Shown piece after piece: positions 9,095 through 18,060 of a DNA stretch of 64,000 bases. Under the pieces are notes generated by a model. That model was not told the DNA's origin and did not search any database. It saw nothing but the letters and a program-made list of their open reading frames with translations. Source of the DNA: GWF2-38-69 sp965228125 (GTDB lineage: Bacteria; Verrucomicrobiota; Lentisphaeria; Victivallales; GWF2-38-69); the NCBI GenBank assembly GCA_965228125.1, contig OZ245791.1, forward strand, positions 1,736,001 through 1,800,000, given 5' to 3'. The first letter of the stretch is position 1. Every line of letters begins with the position of its first letter. A program made the position numbers and the translations under genes.

Positions 9095-9212
9095 CTATAT
9101 TTTGCATACTTGCTTCATTTTTAGCTTTTTCGCTTGATTCTGCGGTTTCCGTGACAATATTTTTGTAAACTTGCTAATTATATTCCCTCAAATCATAAGG
9201 ATATAAAACATT

Positions 9213-9926
9213 ATGGATCATGTATCTCAGGTTTTGGATTTCATTAAGTCAAATCTAACAAAGAATTTGAGCCTCCTTAATTTTATTGAAGAAAACCCTA
9301 TTTACAGTGCTGAAAAGGCCGGCAATTCCGTCTTGGTAAGGGGAGTTAGTGATTACCCATGGGTATATATAGAAAGCCGAGAAGAAAAAGAGCTTAAAAA
9401 TCTTATTTCAAAGCTAAGGCCTGAAGATAATTATTTTGCCGCTGTCCAAGACTGGATTGTGCCGTTTCTCCTTCAGAAAAAAAACAAGCACTGGGATATA
9501 AGAACTTATCAATACCATCTTCCTGACGATGTCGAAATTCCTGGAGCCCAAGGAGAAATTCTACCTCTGCAAATGGGCGATATAGATACCATTTATGAAC
9601 ATGTGCTTTATAAAATGGCTTTAACAAAAAATTACATCAAAGATAGAATAATGAAAGGCTACACTGCCTCAATCAGAAAAGACGGCAAACTCGTTGCATG
9701 GGTTCTTACTCATGATGACGGAGCTATAGGTTGCCTGTGTGTACTTGACGGATACAGAAATAACGGGCTGGGAACCAATGTCTGCGCTAAATTGATTTCA
9801 AAGATGAGAAGAGATGGGAAGAAACCTTTTTTATATATAGGCGCCGGAAGTAAAGAAGCCGAAACTTTCTTTTTGAACCTTGGATTCAAAAGAACTATTC
9901 CGGCCAACTGGCTCTATCTTAGCTAG
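9213..9926 (+). CDS. GNAT family N-acetyltransferase (FR47-like)
   Basis: A 237-residue protein with a C-terminal GNAT fold. The acetyl-CoA-binding motif A is visible in 'LCVLDGYRNNGLGTNVCAKLI' (Arg/Asn-x-x-Gly-x-Gly pattern), followed by 'PFLYIGAGSKEAETFFLNLGFKRTIPANWLYL', a typical motif B with the 'N/GF' ending. The N-terminal 120 residues are divergent, resembling the glycine-N-acyltransferase/FR47 branch. The substrate cannot be read from sequence. AAGGAT lies about 10 nt upstream of the ATG. It is 118 bp from the Mla operon and convergent with the next gene, so it is probably transcribed alone or by read-through. Confidence 0.8.
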   Translation: MDHVSQVLDFIKSNLTKNLSLLNFIEENPIYSAEKAGNSVLVRGVSDYPWVYIESREEKELKNLISKLRPEDNYFAAVQDWIVPFLLQKKNKHWDIRTYQYHLPDDVEIPGAQGEILPLQMGDIDTIYEHVLYKMALTKNYIKDRIMKGYTASIRKDGKLVAWVLTHDDGAIGCLCVLDGYRNNGLGTNVCAKLISKMRRDGKKPFLYIGAGSKEAETFFLNLGFKRTIPANWLYLS

Positions 9927-9960
9927 TCGGTCTTGAAAGGCTCGCATCTTCCAGTTTGGG

Positions 9961-11169
9961 TTAAGTAAAAAATAATTGTACAAAAATAGTTCCAAGCCCA
10001 AGAATAAAAGCCAAGGTTAACAGGAACGGGTTTTTTAGCATTTTCATTGAAAATTCATGATTTTGTTTAATAAGTTTCCTAATGATAAGAATAGGAATCA
10101 AGCCAAACAGAATAGTGGCTCCAACTCCCGCATAACCAAGAGTTAAAATGAAAATATCCGGATATATAAGAACGATCAGCAATGGGATTATAAAAGTCAA
10201 TATTACAGGGATGACAAAATGTGTCGCAATATTTGGCTTCTCATGTCCAAATGCGTCTTTTACAAAATGGTAGAGAGAAATTGAAGTCCCCAAGAATGAA
10301 GTTGTCACAGATATAGTGGCAACAAAATTAATTGCCGTCATTATCATGTTGCTATGTGCATTCAATGAAAGGAGATTTAAAAGATCCCCGACATTAGCAG
10401 AACTTCCTTTTGCGAAAAGTACTTCAAAACTGTTCGGGCCATGAGCAGGAATAGTTCCTATAATAGCAACTACCCAAAGAATATATAGGATAAGAGGTAT
10501 CATGCTTCCTATTATGACGACTCTTCTCAAAACCTTTTTATCGTAATTTAAATATGTGCGAATTGTTGGAATTATATTATGGAGAATGAACGCACAAACA
10601 ATCGCAGGAAAAGAAGAAATAATAGAGAGAATATCCCCGGAAGTTGACAAGTTTATTAGTTTGAGCGCTGAAAACAACATAATAATTGCAATTATAAACG
10701 CAAATAGTTTGAAGCTAAGCAAAACCCTGTTTACATAATCAACTGTTTTTGTGCCTATAATCACACAAATACCAAACATCATTACAAATATTGCTGATGT
10801 TAGCTCTGAAGGAATGGAAAGTATATGATTGAATGTCGAACCAGCCGCAGAAATATATGCCATTGCTATAGAGGACAAGGTAATCCAAAATACTATAGTC
10901 ATAAAGATTTTGCCCCCTCTGCCAAGGAACTTATGTGCCATTGTAGCAAAGCTTACATCTCCTTCAATGGCATCATTTGCTTCACAACATAACAACGCCG
11001 TATAAAGCATCAAGGCCCAAGCAAATACCAGAATAACTGCTCCTAAATAAACCCCAACATGAACTATTAGAATGGGAAGAGCCAGAACCCCTGCACCTAT
11101 TTCAGTTCCAATAATCATGAAAATACTGCCAATCTGACGATTTAAAGTAGCTCCCCTTTTATCTGTCAT
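9961..11169 (-). CDS. Aromatic amino-acid permease (HAAAP/TyrP-like)
   Basis: A strongly hydrophobic protein of about 402 residues with roughly 11 membrane segments. The opening 'TLNRQIGSIFMIIGTEIGAGVLALPI' is the signature of hydroxy/aromatic amino-acid permeases (TyrP, Mtr, TnaB) and related SdaC-like carriers, which import amino acids with protons or sodium. The longest frame begins at a TTG (11199), but ATG at 11169 gives the conserved 'MTDKRGATLNRQIG' start and is preceded by AAGGAA about 9 nt upstream, so I use it. Exact substrate (Tyr, Trp or another) is not decidable here. It is convergent with the acetyltransferase and stands alone. Confidence 0.85.
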   Translation of the reverse strand: MTDKRGATLNRQIGSIFMIIGTEIGAGVLALPILIVHVGVYLGAVILVFAWALMLYTALLCCEANDAIEGDVSFATMAHKFLGRGGKIFMTIVFWITLSSIAMAYISAAGSTFNHILSIPSELTSAIFVMMFGICVIIGTKTVDYVNRVLLSFKLFAFIIAIIMLFSALKLINLSTSGDILSIISSFPAIVCAFILHNIIPTIRTYLNYDKKVLRRVVIIGSMIPLILYILWVVAIIGTIPAHGPNSFEVLFAKGSSANVGDLLNLLSLNAHSNMIMTAINFVATISVTTSFLGTSISLYHFVKDAFGHEKPNIATHFVIPVILTFIIPLLIVLIYPDIFILTLGYAGVGATILFGLIPILIIRKLIKQNHEFSMKMLKNPFLLTLAFILGLGTIFVQLFFT

Positions 11170-11320
11170 TTTTAAGTATTTCCTTAACTTCAATATCAAA
11201 AACTTTCTATGAGAATATCATAGACAATAAAAATAGTAAACCACAAAATCCCTATTAATCCTCTACTAATCTGCATATATAAGCCAGATTACAGCTAGGA
11301 AAGATAAATTTAAAATTTCG

Positions 11321-12181
11321 TTAAATCTTTCTAAATACATAATCAGGCCTAATAGTATGATTTTTCAAACTTTCTGCTGTGGTTATTCCTGTAAGGACAA
11401 GGCCTGAAGTAAAACCCAATCTTGCAGCGCCCCAAATATCCGATTTTATAGAATCACCCAATACGAAAATTTCGCATTTTCTTGTATTTTCGGTAATTAT
11501 ATTTCTATTCCGCAAAAAGTTCATGGTGTGTTTGTATATTATGCTGTGCGGCTTGCCAAGATAAACAGGCTCTTTTTCTATGCCGTATTCTTTCAATATA
11601 GAGCAAATAAACCTTCCAACTCCGCCGGCACCAATGTGTATATTGCTTCCAACACCGGAACGCCAAAACGAATCAGGATTGGGCACGATCAACATCCCGG
11701 AAGGTTTCTGAATGAAAAAATTGACTGCTGAAACAATAAAAGGCTCCCAGTCGTAGTTTAGTTCTCCTACTATTACTCCTTCGCATTTGTCTATTTCTGA
11801 CAAGTTTTTAGTAATTACAATCCCTTGCAGTTCAGCATAATTCGGGCGGCCGAAATCCCCCATCATGAGAAATTTTCTCCCCATTAAATTTTCCTCATCA
11901 GCTATATATTTCATGGCATCTCCGCAGGAGATTATTTCGTCGGCATTTATGTCTATTCCTACATGTTTAAGAAGTACACGTTTCTCGTATGTGCTTCTTA
12001 TAGAGTCATTAGTTAACAAAACAAAGGGGAATTGGATTTCTTTTAGATACTTGATAAAATCATCCGCACCTAGTATTAGATCATTGCCTAATAAAAGCGT
12101 CCCGTCTATATCCAGCAACATTGCTGAATATTTTCTATAGTTAATTTTCCACCATGACAGGAAGCGTTCAGTAATATTCAT
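11321..12181 (-). CDS. HAD-superfamily hydrolase, NagD-like
   Basis: This 286-residue protein follows the HAD subclass IIA (NagD/phosphoglycolate phosphatase) pattern. The nucleophile motif is 'AMLLDIDGTLLLGND', motif II is 'PFVLLTNDSIRSTYEK', the cap region includes 'VIVGELNYDWEPF' and 'VPNPDSFW', then 'LGKPHSIIYKHTM' (motif III Lys) and 'IFVLGDSIKSDIWGAARLGFTSGLVLTGIT' (motif IV). Such enzymes dephosphorylate small sugar or nucleotide phosphates; the substrate is unknown. The gene begins 11 bp after the stop of the exported protein gene upstream, so the two are likely co-transcribed. Confidence 0.87.
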   Translation of the reverse strand: MNITERFLSWWKINYRKYSAMLLDIDGTLLLGNDLILGADDFIKYLKEIQFPFVLLTNDSIRSTYEKRVLLKHVGIDINADEIISCGDAMKYIADEENLMGRKFLMMGDFGRPNYAELQGIVITKNLSEIDKCEGVIVGELNYDWEPFIVSAVNFFIQKPSGMLIVPNPDSFWRSGVGSNIHIGAGGVGRFICSILKEYGIEKEPVYLGKPHSIIYKHTMNFLRNRNIITENTRKCEIFVLGDSIKSDIWGAARLGFTSGLVLTGITTAESLKNHTIRPDYVFRKI

Positions 12182-12192
12182 ATTTTGGCTGA

Positions 12193-12945
12193 CTACTTTG
12201 CCAAATCCTCACTCAGCCATGTTGGAATATTATTAGTTTGTTCCCAACTTTGAGAAGATGATTTTGGTGTCTGGTCACTCCCAGTTGCAGAGGAAGAAGC
12301 AGGTGGAATTTTAACATTTGAAGACTCTGATGGTGCAGTTGAAACGGGCAGAGGTTGAGAAATTTTCTGCGCGTCTGATGAAGTTTGAGCCGTAACAGGA
12401 GGCAACTCGACCTTGGTGGAGGCTGAAACAGGTTCTTTAATTTCTGTAAGCTTAGGTGTCGCAGCAGTAGCAGACTGCTCATTAAGCTTAATCCTGGGTT
12501 TTTCAATAAGTTCAGGGGGAACTTCTACGTCAGCAACAGGAGTTGGTTTGTAATCGTAAGGTGATGGTTCGGAAATATCTCCTCCGCAAATCCATATCGG
12601 GAAATCCCAGAATGCTTTCTTAAAAAGATATGGCAACCCCCCAAAAAACAGTCCCATAGGCTTAGTGGTGCACTTCAAAGTGGCAACTCCGATATTATCG
12701 CTTTCTTCATTGTAGTTTGCTATCCGCACAGGCTCAGAGATAACACAGGCAAGTGGAAGACCTAAAACATAACCAAAAACGTCTCCGCAGTAAGCCGGCC
12801 CCTCCACAAAACTTCCTTCGCCATTATAGCCTTGAAACTTAACCTTATCTATCGCATCGTAATAGTATGAGTACGCAGGAATACAAAAGAAACCTGTTAA
12901 TAAAAAAAACACTAAAAACGACAATAAGGCCTTTTTATATGACAT
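12193..12945 (-). CDS. Exported protein of unknown function with Pro/Ser-rich tail
   Basis: I do not recognise this protein (250 residues from ATG at 12945; a TTG at 12960 would add five). It starts with a clear signal peptide ('KKALLSFLVFFLLTGFFCIPAYS'). A compact region of about 100 residues follows, with several cysteines and aromatic stretches ('GPAYCGDVFGYVLGLPLACVISEPVRI', 'LFKKAFWDFPIWICGGD'). The last 110 residues are low complexity, rich in Pro, Ser, Thr, Ala and Glu, as in a cell-wall- or periplasm-spanning linker. The first part recalls the short 'exosortase-like' or lipoprotein-type secreted proteins that cover glycine/proline motifs, but no family can be named. It lies between mtnA and the HAD gene, all on the minus strand. 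Confidence 0.7.
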   Translation of the reverse strand: MSYKKALLSFLVFFLLTGFFCIPAYSYYYDAIDKVKFQGYNGEGSFVEGPAYCGDVFGYVLGLPLACVISEPVRIANYNEESDNIGVATLKCTTKPMGLFFGGLPYLFKKAFWDFPIWICGGDISEPSPYDYKPTPVADVEVPPELIEKPRIKLNEQSATAATPKLTEIKEPVSASTKVELPPVTAQTSSDAQKISQPLPVSTAPSESSNVKIPPASSSATGSDQTPKSSSQSWEQTNNIPTWLSEDLAK

Positions 12946-13031
12946 AACTCTAAATTTCAACTGTTAACAATGTTTAACGCTTCCAATGAGTATATCAAAA
13001 AATCATCTTCCTGCCAAATGCCTTCAAGGAT

Positions 13032-14093
13032 TTATTTGAAGAGTTTAGCGATAGTTTCAGTAAACGGCTGGCGCAAAATACCTTTCTCGGTAATTATCCC
13101 GGAAATTAATTCATTAGGAACTACATCAAAAGCAGGGTTATAGACTTTTACGCCTTCCGGAGCGCTGTACACTCCATTGATTTTTCTTACTTCATCTCCG
13201 TCACGCTGTTCGATAGGAATTTCCTTTCCCAGCACAGTATGAATATCAATTGTCGAATAAGGCGCTGCTATATAAAATGGTATATTATGATATTTGGCTA
13301 AAATAGCTACGCCGTATGTCCCTATTTTATTGGCTGAATCACCATTTGCAGCAATCCTGTCTGCACCTGTAATAACTAAGTTTATTCTTCCTTCTTTCAT
13401 CACCTGAGCTGCCATGTTATCGCAAATGGTTGTAACATCAATTCCTGCTCTTCGCAGTTCCCATGCCGTTAACCTTGAACCTTGCAAAAGAGGTCTTGTT
13501 TCATCCGAATAAACGCTAATTTTAAAACCTCTTTCATGAGCCAGATATATCGGAGAAAGAGCTGTTCCGAAATCACCTGTGGCCAAGGCACCGGCATTGC
13601 AATGAGTAAGAATGCCATAATTGTCTTTCATAATGGAGAAACCATGTTCTCCTATGGAGCGACACATTCTTATATCTTCGTTCAATATGGATACTCCTTC
13701 CTCAACCAGCCGCAATTTAAGATCATCCACCGACATCACCGGAGAGTTGTTTATGGTTTTTACACACCTGTTTAATGCCCAAAAAAGATTAACGGCTGTC
13801 GGTCTTGATTGAGAAAAATAGTCAGCTGTTTTTTTGAGCTCAGCTAAAAATTCTTCACGACTTACGGCTTTGCTGTGCTGGCAAACAGCTCCAAGTCCGA
13901 GAGCTGCTGCGCATCCAATAGCAGGAGCACCTCTTACAACCAGCCGTTTGATCGCATTATATATTTCCTCGGCATTGTCAGTTTCTACATAAACAAGCTC
14001 ATTGGGAAGCCTTGTCTGGTCTATCATCCTTACTTTCCCGGGAATGAGGCTTCCGTTTTTTTTCAATTGTTTCCATCTTACTGTATCTATCAT
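13032..14093 (-). CDS. mtnA: S-methyl-5-thioribose-1-phosphate isomerase
   Basis: The 353-residue product belongs to the MtnA/eIF2B-alpha fold. The N-terminus has 'IDQTRLPNELVYVETDNAEEIYNAIKRLVVRGAPAIGCAAALGLG'. The catalytic Cys is in 'ILTHCNAGALATGDFGTALSPI' and the catalytic Asp in 'VITGADRIAANGDSANKIGTY', both hallmarks of MtnA rather than of the eIF2B regulatory subunits. It isomerises methylthioribose 1-phosphate to the ribulose form in methionine salvage. No other salvage gene is adjacent, so in this organism it could also act on deoxyribose or ribose 1-phosphate derivatives, as reported for MtnA-like enzymes in purine/sugar salvage. Confidence 0.93.
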   Translation of the reverse strand: MIDTVRWKQLKKNGSLIPGKVRMIDQTRLPNELVYVETDNAEEIYNAIKRLVVRGAPAIGCAAALGLGAVCQHSKAVSREEFLAELKKTADYFSQSRPTAVNLFWALNRCVKTINNSPVMSVDDLKLRLVEEGVSILNEDIRMCRSIGEHGFSIMKDNYGILTHCNAGALATGDFGTALSPIYLAHERGFKISVYSDETRPLLQGSRLTAWELRRAGIDVTTICDNMAAQVMKEGRINLVITGADRIAANGDSANKIGTYGVAILAKYHNIPFYIAAPYSTIDIHTVLGKEIPIEQRDGDEVRKINGVYSAPEGVKVYNPAFDVVPNELISGIITEKGILRQPFTETIAKLFK

Positions 14094-14120
14094 ATTATGC
14101 GGGGTTGATTGTTATTTGTA

Positions 14121-14596
14121 TCATGAAAAATAGAGAGCATTAATCATAGAAGGAAGAATCGCAGCAGCAAGAACAATGCTGAATACCAACCTCAAAAGAT
14201 TAACTGGTCTGTAATTCTTATAGATTATAGCCGATAATGAGTGGTTGACACCGGAGAGCAGGAAAAAAAAAACATTACAGTCACTATCGTTCCATCTGCA
14301 AACTTGCCCCATTTCGCAAAGAATACTACTATTGCACCTAACGCTATTGCCAAATTTGCTAAAGCCGATTGCACCTGGTACTGCCTGTCCGAACTGTACC
14401 CGATTTTTTTTGCGCTGTCTTCTCCTAAAAACAGGCCCTCTATTGCTACAGTTCCCGACATTAAGATAACTGATCCAAAGGATATAATATGGAAACGGGC
14501 TATATTGTCGTTGATTTCAGAGTATGTCAGGTAAAACAAAAGCGCAATTCCTACAAACCTGAAATATTCCATAAATTTTGAAATAAATTTTTTCAT
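14121..14596 (-). CDS. Small membrane protein split by a frameshift at a T10 run
   Basis: Two overlapping minus-strand frames encode the two halves of one hydrophobic protein of about 158 residues. Frame 1 (14596 to 14225) gives 'YQVQSALANLAIALGAIVVFF' and 'ADGTIVTVMFFF', then becomes non-hydrophobic and stops. Frame 2 (ending at 14121) resumes as 'FFLLSGVNHSLSAIIYKNYRPVNLLRLVFSIVLAAAILP'. The switch falls at ten consecutive A on the plus strand (14263-14272); eleven, or eight, would restore one frame. The joined protein has about four membrane segments and resembles the DUF6790 type of small inner-membrane proteins, tentatively. Function unknown. It lies 27 bp upstream of mtnA. It may be a pseudogene, a sequencing error or a slippage-dependent gene. 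Confidence 0.65.
14263..14272. repeat. A10/T10 homopolymer at a frame switch
   Basis: Ten consecutive A on the plus strand coincide exactly with the point where the small membrane protein changes frame. It is the only interruption in that gene. Confidence 0.9.
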
Positions 14597-14817
14597 ACAC
14601 CCGTTGCCCTATTAAGAATATTTACATAAAGTGATATGCTTATCTGATTTTGATTTCATTTTATAAAAAATCCAGAAATCTCAAAAGAATTTGATAAAAA
14701 TATGTAATTTATGATTTAGAAAAAGGCTTATTTTGTATAGAAGTTTGAAACCTTCTCCCCAACAAACTAAATTTTAGCTTTATTTATCGTATTAAAAACA
14801 AAAGAGCAGTTCATATT

Positions 14818-17800
14818 ATGTTTAAAGCAGTTAACAGCAAAAGCAATTTTCCGGAAATAGAAGAAAATATATTAGAATTTTGGAAAGATAATAAAACTTT
14901 CCAGAAATCACTTGATAACAGGAAAGATTCCGATGAATTCGTATTTTATGACGGCCCTCCTTTTGCCACAGGATTGCCCCATTATGGACACCTTCTCGCT
15001 GGCACTATTAAGGATGTCGTTCCACGCTATCAAACTATGCGAGGCAAATTTGTCGACAGGGTTTTCGGCTGGGACTGCCACGGTCTGCCTGTAGAATATG
15101 AAATGGAGAAAGACCTGAACCTTTCTGGCAAAAAAGATATTGAGACCTACGGGATTGATAAATTTAATGAATCATGCCGTTCAATAGTGCTACGCTACAC
15201 TAAAGAATGGGAAGTAGTTGTTACTAGAATGGGCAGATGGGTTGATTTTACCAGAGGCTACAGAACTATGGACAAAAACTACATGGAATCAATCTGGTGG
15301 GTTTTCAAACAACTTTGGGACAAAGGCTATATTTATGAAGGGCATAAAATATTGCATTATTGCCCAAGGTGTGCGACACCGCTTTCAAATTTTGAAGCTA
15401 ATCAAGGTTACACAGAAGTAGAAGATCCGGCTATCACAATCCGCTTCAGAGATGAAAAAGATCCTCATCTCTATTATCTTGCATGGACTACTACTCCATG
15501 GACTCTGCCTTCCAATATGGCATTGGCAGTCGGTCCAGAGATAGATTATGTAAAAATAGCAGATGGCGATACTTTCTACATCCTTGCTCACTCAAGACTT
15601 TCTTCCTATTACAAAGATTCGTCAGAATATTCCATAATCTCAAAGTTCAAAGGTTCGTCTCTTCTTAATAAAACATACATTCCGCTATTTCCATATTTTG
15701 CCGATCTCAAGGAAGAAGGCGCTTTCAGGATAGTAACCGCTGATTATGTAAGCACTGAAGATGGCACAGGGATCGTTCATACTGCCACAGGTTTTGGCGA
15801 GGATGACTCGGAAACCGGAAAAAAACACGGCATTCCAGAAGTTTGCCCAATAGATTCAGAATGCAAGTTCACCGGCTCCGTTAGCGACTACACAGGCATG
15901 TATGTGAAAGATGCAGATAAGCTTATCATCAGGCGTCTAAAAGAAGAAGGCAAACTCGTCCATAGGAGTACCATCAGACATAATTATCCTCATTGTTGGA
16001 GAGACGATTCACCCCTTATCTTCAGGGCAGTTTCTACGTGGTTTGTGGATATAGACAAAATCAAGGAAAAAATGCTTAATGCCAATAGCAAAATCACATG
16101 GGTTCCCTCTCACATAAAAGATGGACGTTTCGGGAAGTGGCTTGAAAATGCAAGAGATTGGTCAATAAGCAGAAACCGTTACTGGGGATGCCCTCTCCCA
16201 ATATGGAGAAATGATGATACAGGAGAAACAATATGTTTAGGATCCGTCGCTGAGCTGGAAAAATATACAGGGACAAAGATAGATGACATTCATAAGCATT
16301 TTGTTGATCAGATGGAGATACCTTCTCCTAGCGGCAATGGAGTCCTTACAAGGGTTCCTGAGGTTTTGGACTGCTGGTTTGAGAGCGGATCAATGCCTTA
16401 TGCCCAAAGCCATTACCCGTTTGAAAATAAAGAATGGTTCGAAAAGAACTATCCTGCTGATTTTATCGCTGAGGGATTAGATCAGACAAGGGGATGGTTT
16501 TATACATTAGTGGTTCTCGGGGCTGCTCTTTTCGATAAACCTGCGTTTATGAATGTAATAGTCAATGGACTTATTCTTGCCGAAGACGGACAAAAAATGT
16601 CCAAACGCAAAAAGAATTATCCTGATCCAATGTATGTCATCAATAACTATGGTGCTGATGCCCTCAGGCTATTCATGCTCAGCTCTCCCGTAGTCAAGGC
16701 TGATGATTTAAAATTCTCTGAGGAAGGAGTTAAGGAAACACTTAGGACAGTAATGCTCCCGATATGGAACTCATACAGCTTTTTTGTTACATATGCAAGG
16801 GTTGATAACTACACCCCTCAAGCTGGCAAAGTCCAGTCACCGAATCCATCCAATCCATTGGACAGATGGATACTCTCATCATTGTGCGAGATGGTCAATG
16901 AGATAAAAGAAAGTATGGACACCTATCAACTTCAAAAAGCTGCAAATAGGTTCTCATCATTTGTAAATGACTTGACCAATTGGTACATAAGAAGAAGCAG
17001 AAGACGCTTCTGGAAGAGTCAGAATGATTCTGACAAAGAAGAAGCTTATCAAACACTGCATTTTGTCCTTCTTACCTTTGTTAAGACCGCTTGTCCATTT
17101 ATACCATTTTTGACAGAAGAAATATATCAAAACCTAAAAACAGACGACATGCCCGAATCCGTGCATCTTTGCGATTATCCTGAGATGGATTCATCCATGA
17201 GAGATGAGAATCTGGAAACTCAGATGGGACATGCAATTACGGCTGTTTCCCTAGGAAGATATCTAAGAACAAAGAGAGAGATAAAAGTCAGACAGCCTTT
17301 GTCCAAAGTGATAGTAATCTGCCATGATGACAATGTCAGAAAACTAATGGAAGAAACGGTAGATATAATTAAAGATGAGTTGAACGTAAAAGATGTGGCA
17401 TTCATGAAAAACGAAGAAGACCTCGTTGATCGTCACGCCAAAGCAAACTTCAAAGTCTTGGGACCCAAAGTAGGAAAAGACATGAAAGAAGTTGCCGATA
17501 TGATAACTCATTTGACTAACCATCAAATAGTAAACATCCTGAATGAGAAAAAGGTCTTTCTGACTCTTAAATCTGATGATAAGATTGAGATAGGCAGAGA
17601 TGATGTAATTATTGTAAGAAAAGAAAAAGAAGGCCTGACTGTTGCCACAGAAAAAGACATAACTGTCGCTCTTGACATCTCTATCACAAAAGAGCTTGAA
17701 GAGGAAGGTTTCGCCCGCGAACTTGTGAGCAAGATCCAAAACATAAGAAAAGACATGAATCTGGATGTTTCAGATAGAATAATAATCTCTTATTTTGTGC

Positions 17801-17952
17801 CTGCAGAATGGGAAAAGGCGGTAATTAATTTCTCTGATTACATTAAAACTGAAACACTGACTGTCTCTTTTGAAACCGCTTCCTGTTCAAACGACAGTCA
17901 AATGACCGAAGTGAACGGAATCGGCTGTGTAATCCAAATAAAAAAAGCATAA
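14818..17952 (+). CDS. ileS: Isoleucyl-tRNA synthetase, type 2 (eukaryote-like)
   Basis: A 1044-residue class I synthetase that charges tRNA-Ile. The HIGH motif appears as 'GLPHYGHLLAGTIKD' (about residue 56) and the KMSKS motif as 'GQKMSKRKKNYPDP' (about 600). Between them lie the CP1 editing domain ('WTTTPWTLPSNMALAVGPE', 'TGFGEDD') and the Ile-specific 'RTGWDCHGLPVE'-like segment ('FGWDCHGLPVEYEMEKDLNL'). The N-terminus ('FPEIEENILEFWKDNKTFQKS'), the length over 1000 and the absence of the C-terminal zinc-binding domain mark it as the type 2 (eukaryote-like) IleRS, known for low mupirocin sensitivity. The class I motif keeps the canonical H-x-G-H order. No T-box leader is visible in the 220-bp upstream gap. 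The ribosome-binding site is weak. Confidence 0.95.
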   Translation: MFKAVNSKSNFPEIEENILEFWKDNKTFQKSLDNRKDSDEFVFYDGPPFATGLPHYGHLLAGTIKDVVPRYQTMRGKFVDRVFGWDCHGLPVEYEMEKDLNLSGKKDIETYGIDKFNESCRSIVLRYTKEWEVVVTRMGRWVDFTRGYRTMDKNYMESIWWVFKQLWDKGYIYEGHKILHYCPRCATPLSNFEANQGYTEVEDPAITIRFRDEKDPHLYYLAWTTTPWTLPSNMALAVGPEIDYVKIADGDTFYILAHSRLSSYYKDSSEYSIISKFKGSSLLNKTYIPLFPYFADLKEEGAFRIVTADYVSTEDGTGIVHTATGFGEDDSETGKKHGIPEVCPIDSECKFTGSVSDYTGMYVKDADKLIIRRLKEEGKLVHRSTIRHNYPHCWRDDSPLIFRAVSTWFVDIDKIKEKMLNANSKITWVPSHIKDGRFGKWLENARDWSISRNRYWGCPLPIWRNDDTGETICLGSVAELEKYTGTKIDDIHKHFVDQMEIPSPSGNGVLTRVPEVLDCWFESGSMPYAQSHYPFENKEWFEKNYPADFIAEGLDQTRGWFYTLVVLGAALFDKPAFMNVIVNGLILAEDGQKMSKRKKNYPDPMYVINNYGADALRLFMLSSPVVKADDLKFSEEGVKETLRTVMLPIWNSYSFFVTYARVDNYTPQAGKVQSPNPSNPLDRWILSSLCEMVNEIKESMDTYQLQKAANRFSSFVNDLTNWYIRRSRRRFWKSQNDSDKEEAYQTLHFVLLTFVKTACPFIPFLTEEIYQNLKTDDMPESVHLCDYPEMDSSMRDENLETQMGHAITAVSLGRYLRTKREIKVRQPLSKVIVICHDDNVRKLMEETVDIIKDELNVKDVAFMKNEEDLVDRHAKANFKVLGPKVGKDMKEVADMITHLTNHQIVNILNEKKVFLTLKSDDKIEIGRDDVIIVRKEKEGLTVATEKDITVALDISITKELEEEGFARELVSKIQNIRKDMNLDVSDRIIISYFVPAEWEKAVINFSDYIKTETLTVSFETASCSNDSQMTEVNGIGCVIQIKKA

Positions 17953-17967
17953 TGTAGGGCATAACCT

Positions 17968-18004
17968 CTGTTACTCAAAACGCCTATGGCATTTTGAGTA
18001 ACAG
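17968..18004. terminator. Perfect 13-bp inverted repeat after ileS
   Basis: CTGTTACTCAAAA (17968-17980) and its exact complement (17992-18004) flank an 11-nt loop between the convergent ileS and tauE genes. There is no long U-tract after it, so it is a stable hairpin that may end transcription in both directions rather than a textbook intrinsic terminator. A second small stem (GTGCC/GGCAC, 18034-18046) follows. Confidence 0.55.
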
Positions 18005-18060
18005 CCATGTACGCAAGCTCTCCAGTATGTCTTGTGCCTCAGGCACTTCGACCAACTTCC

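Noticed and set aside
14597..14817. T-box leader in front of ileS
   Set aside because: No T-box sequence (TGGGTGGTACCGCG-type) or terminator/antiterminator pair is visible.
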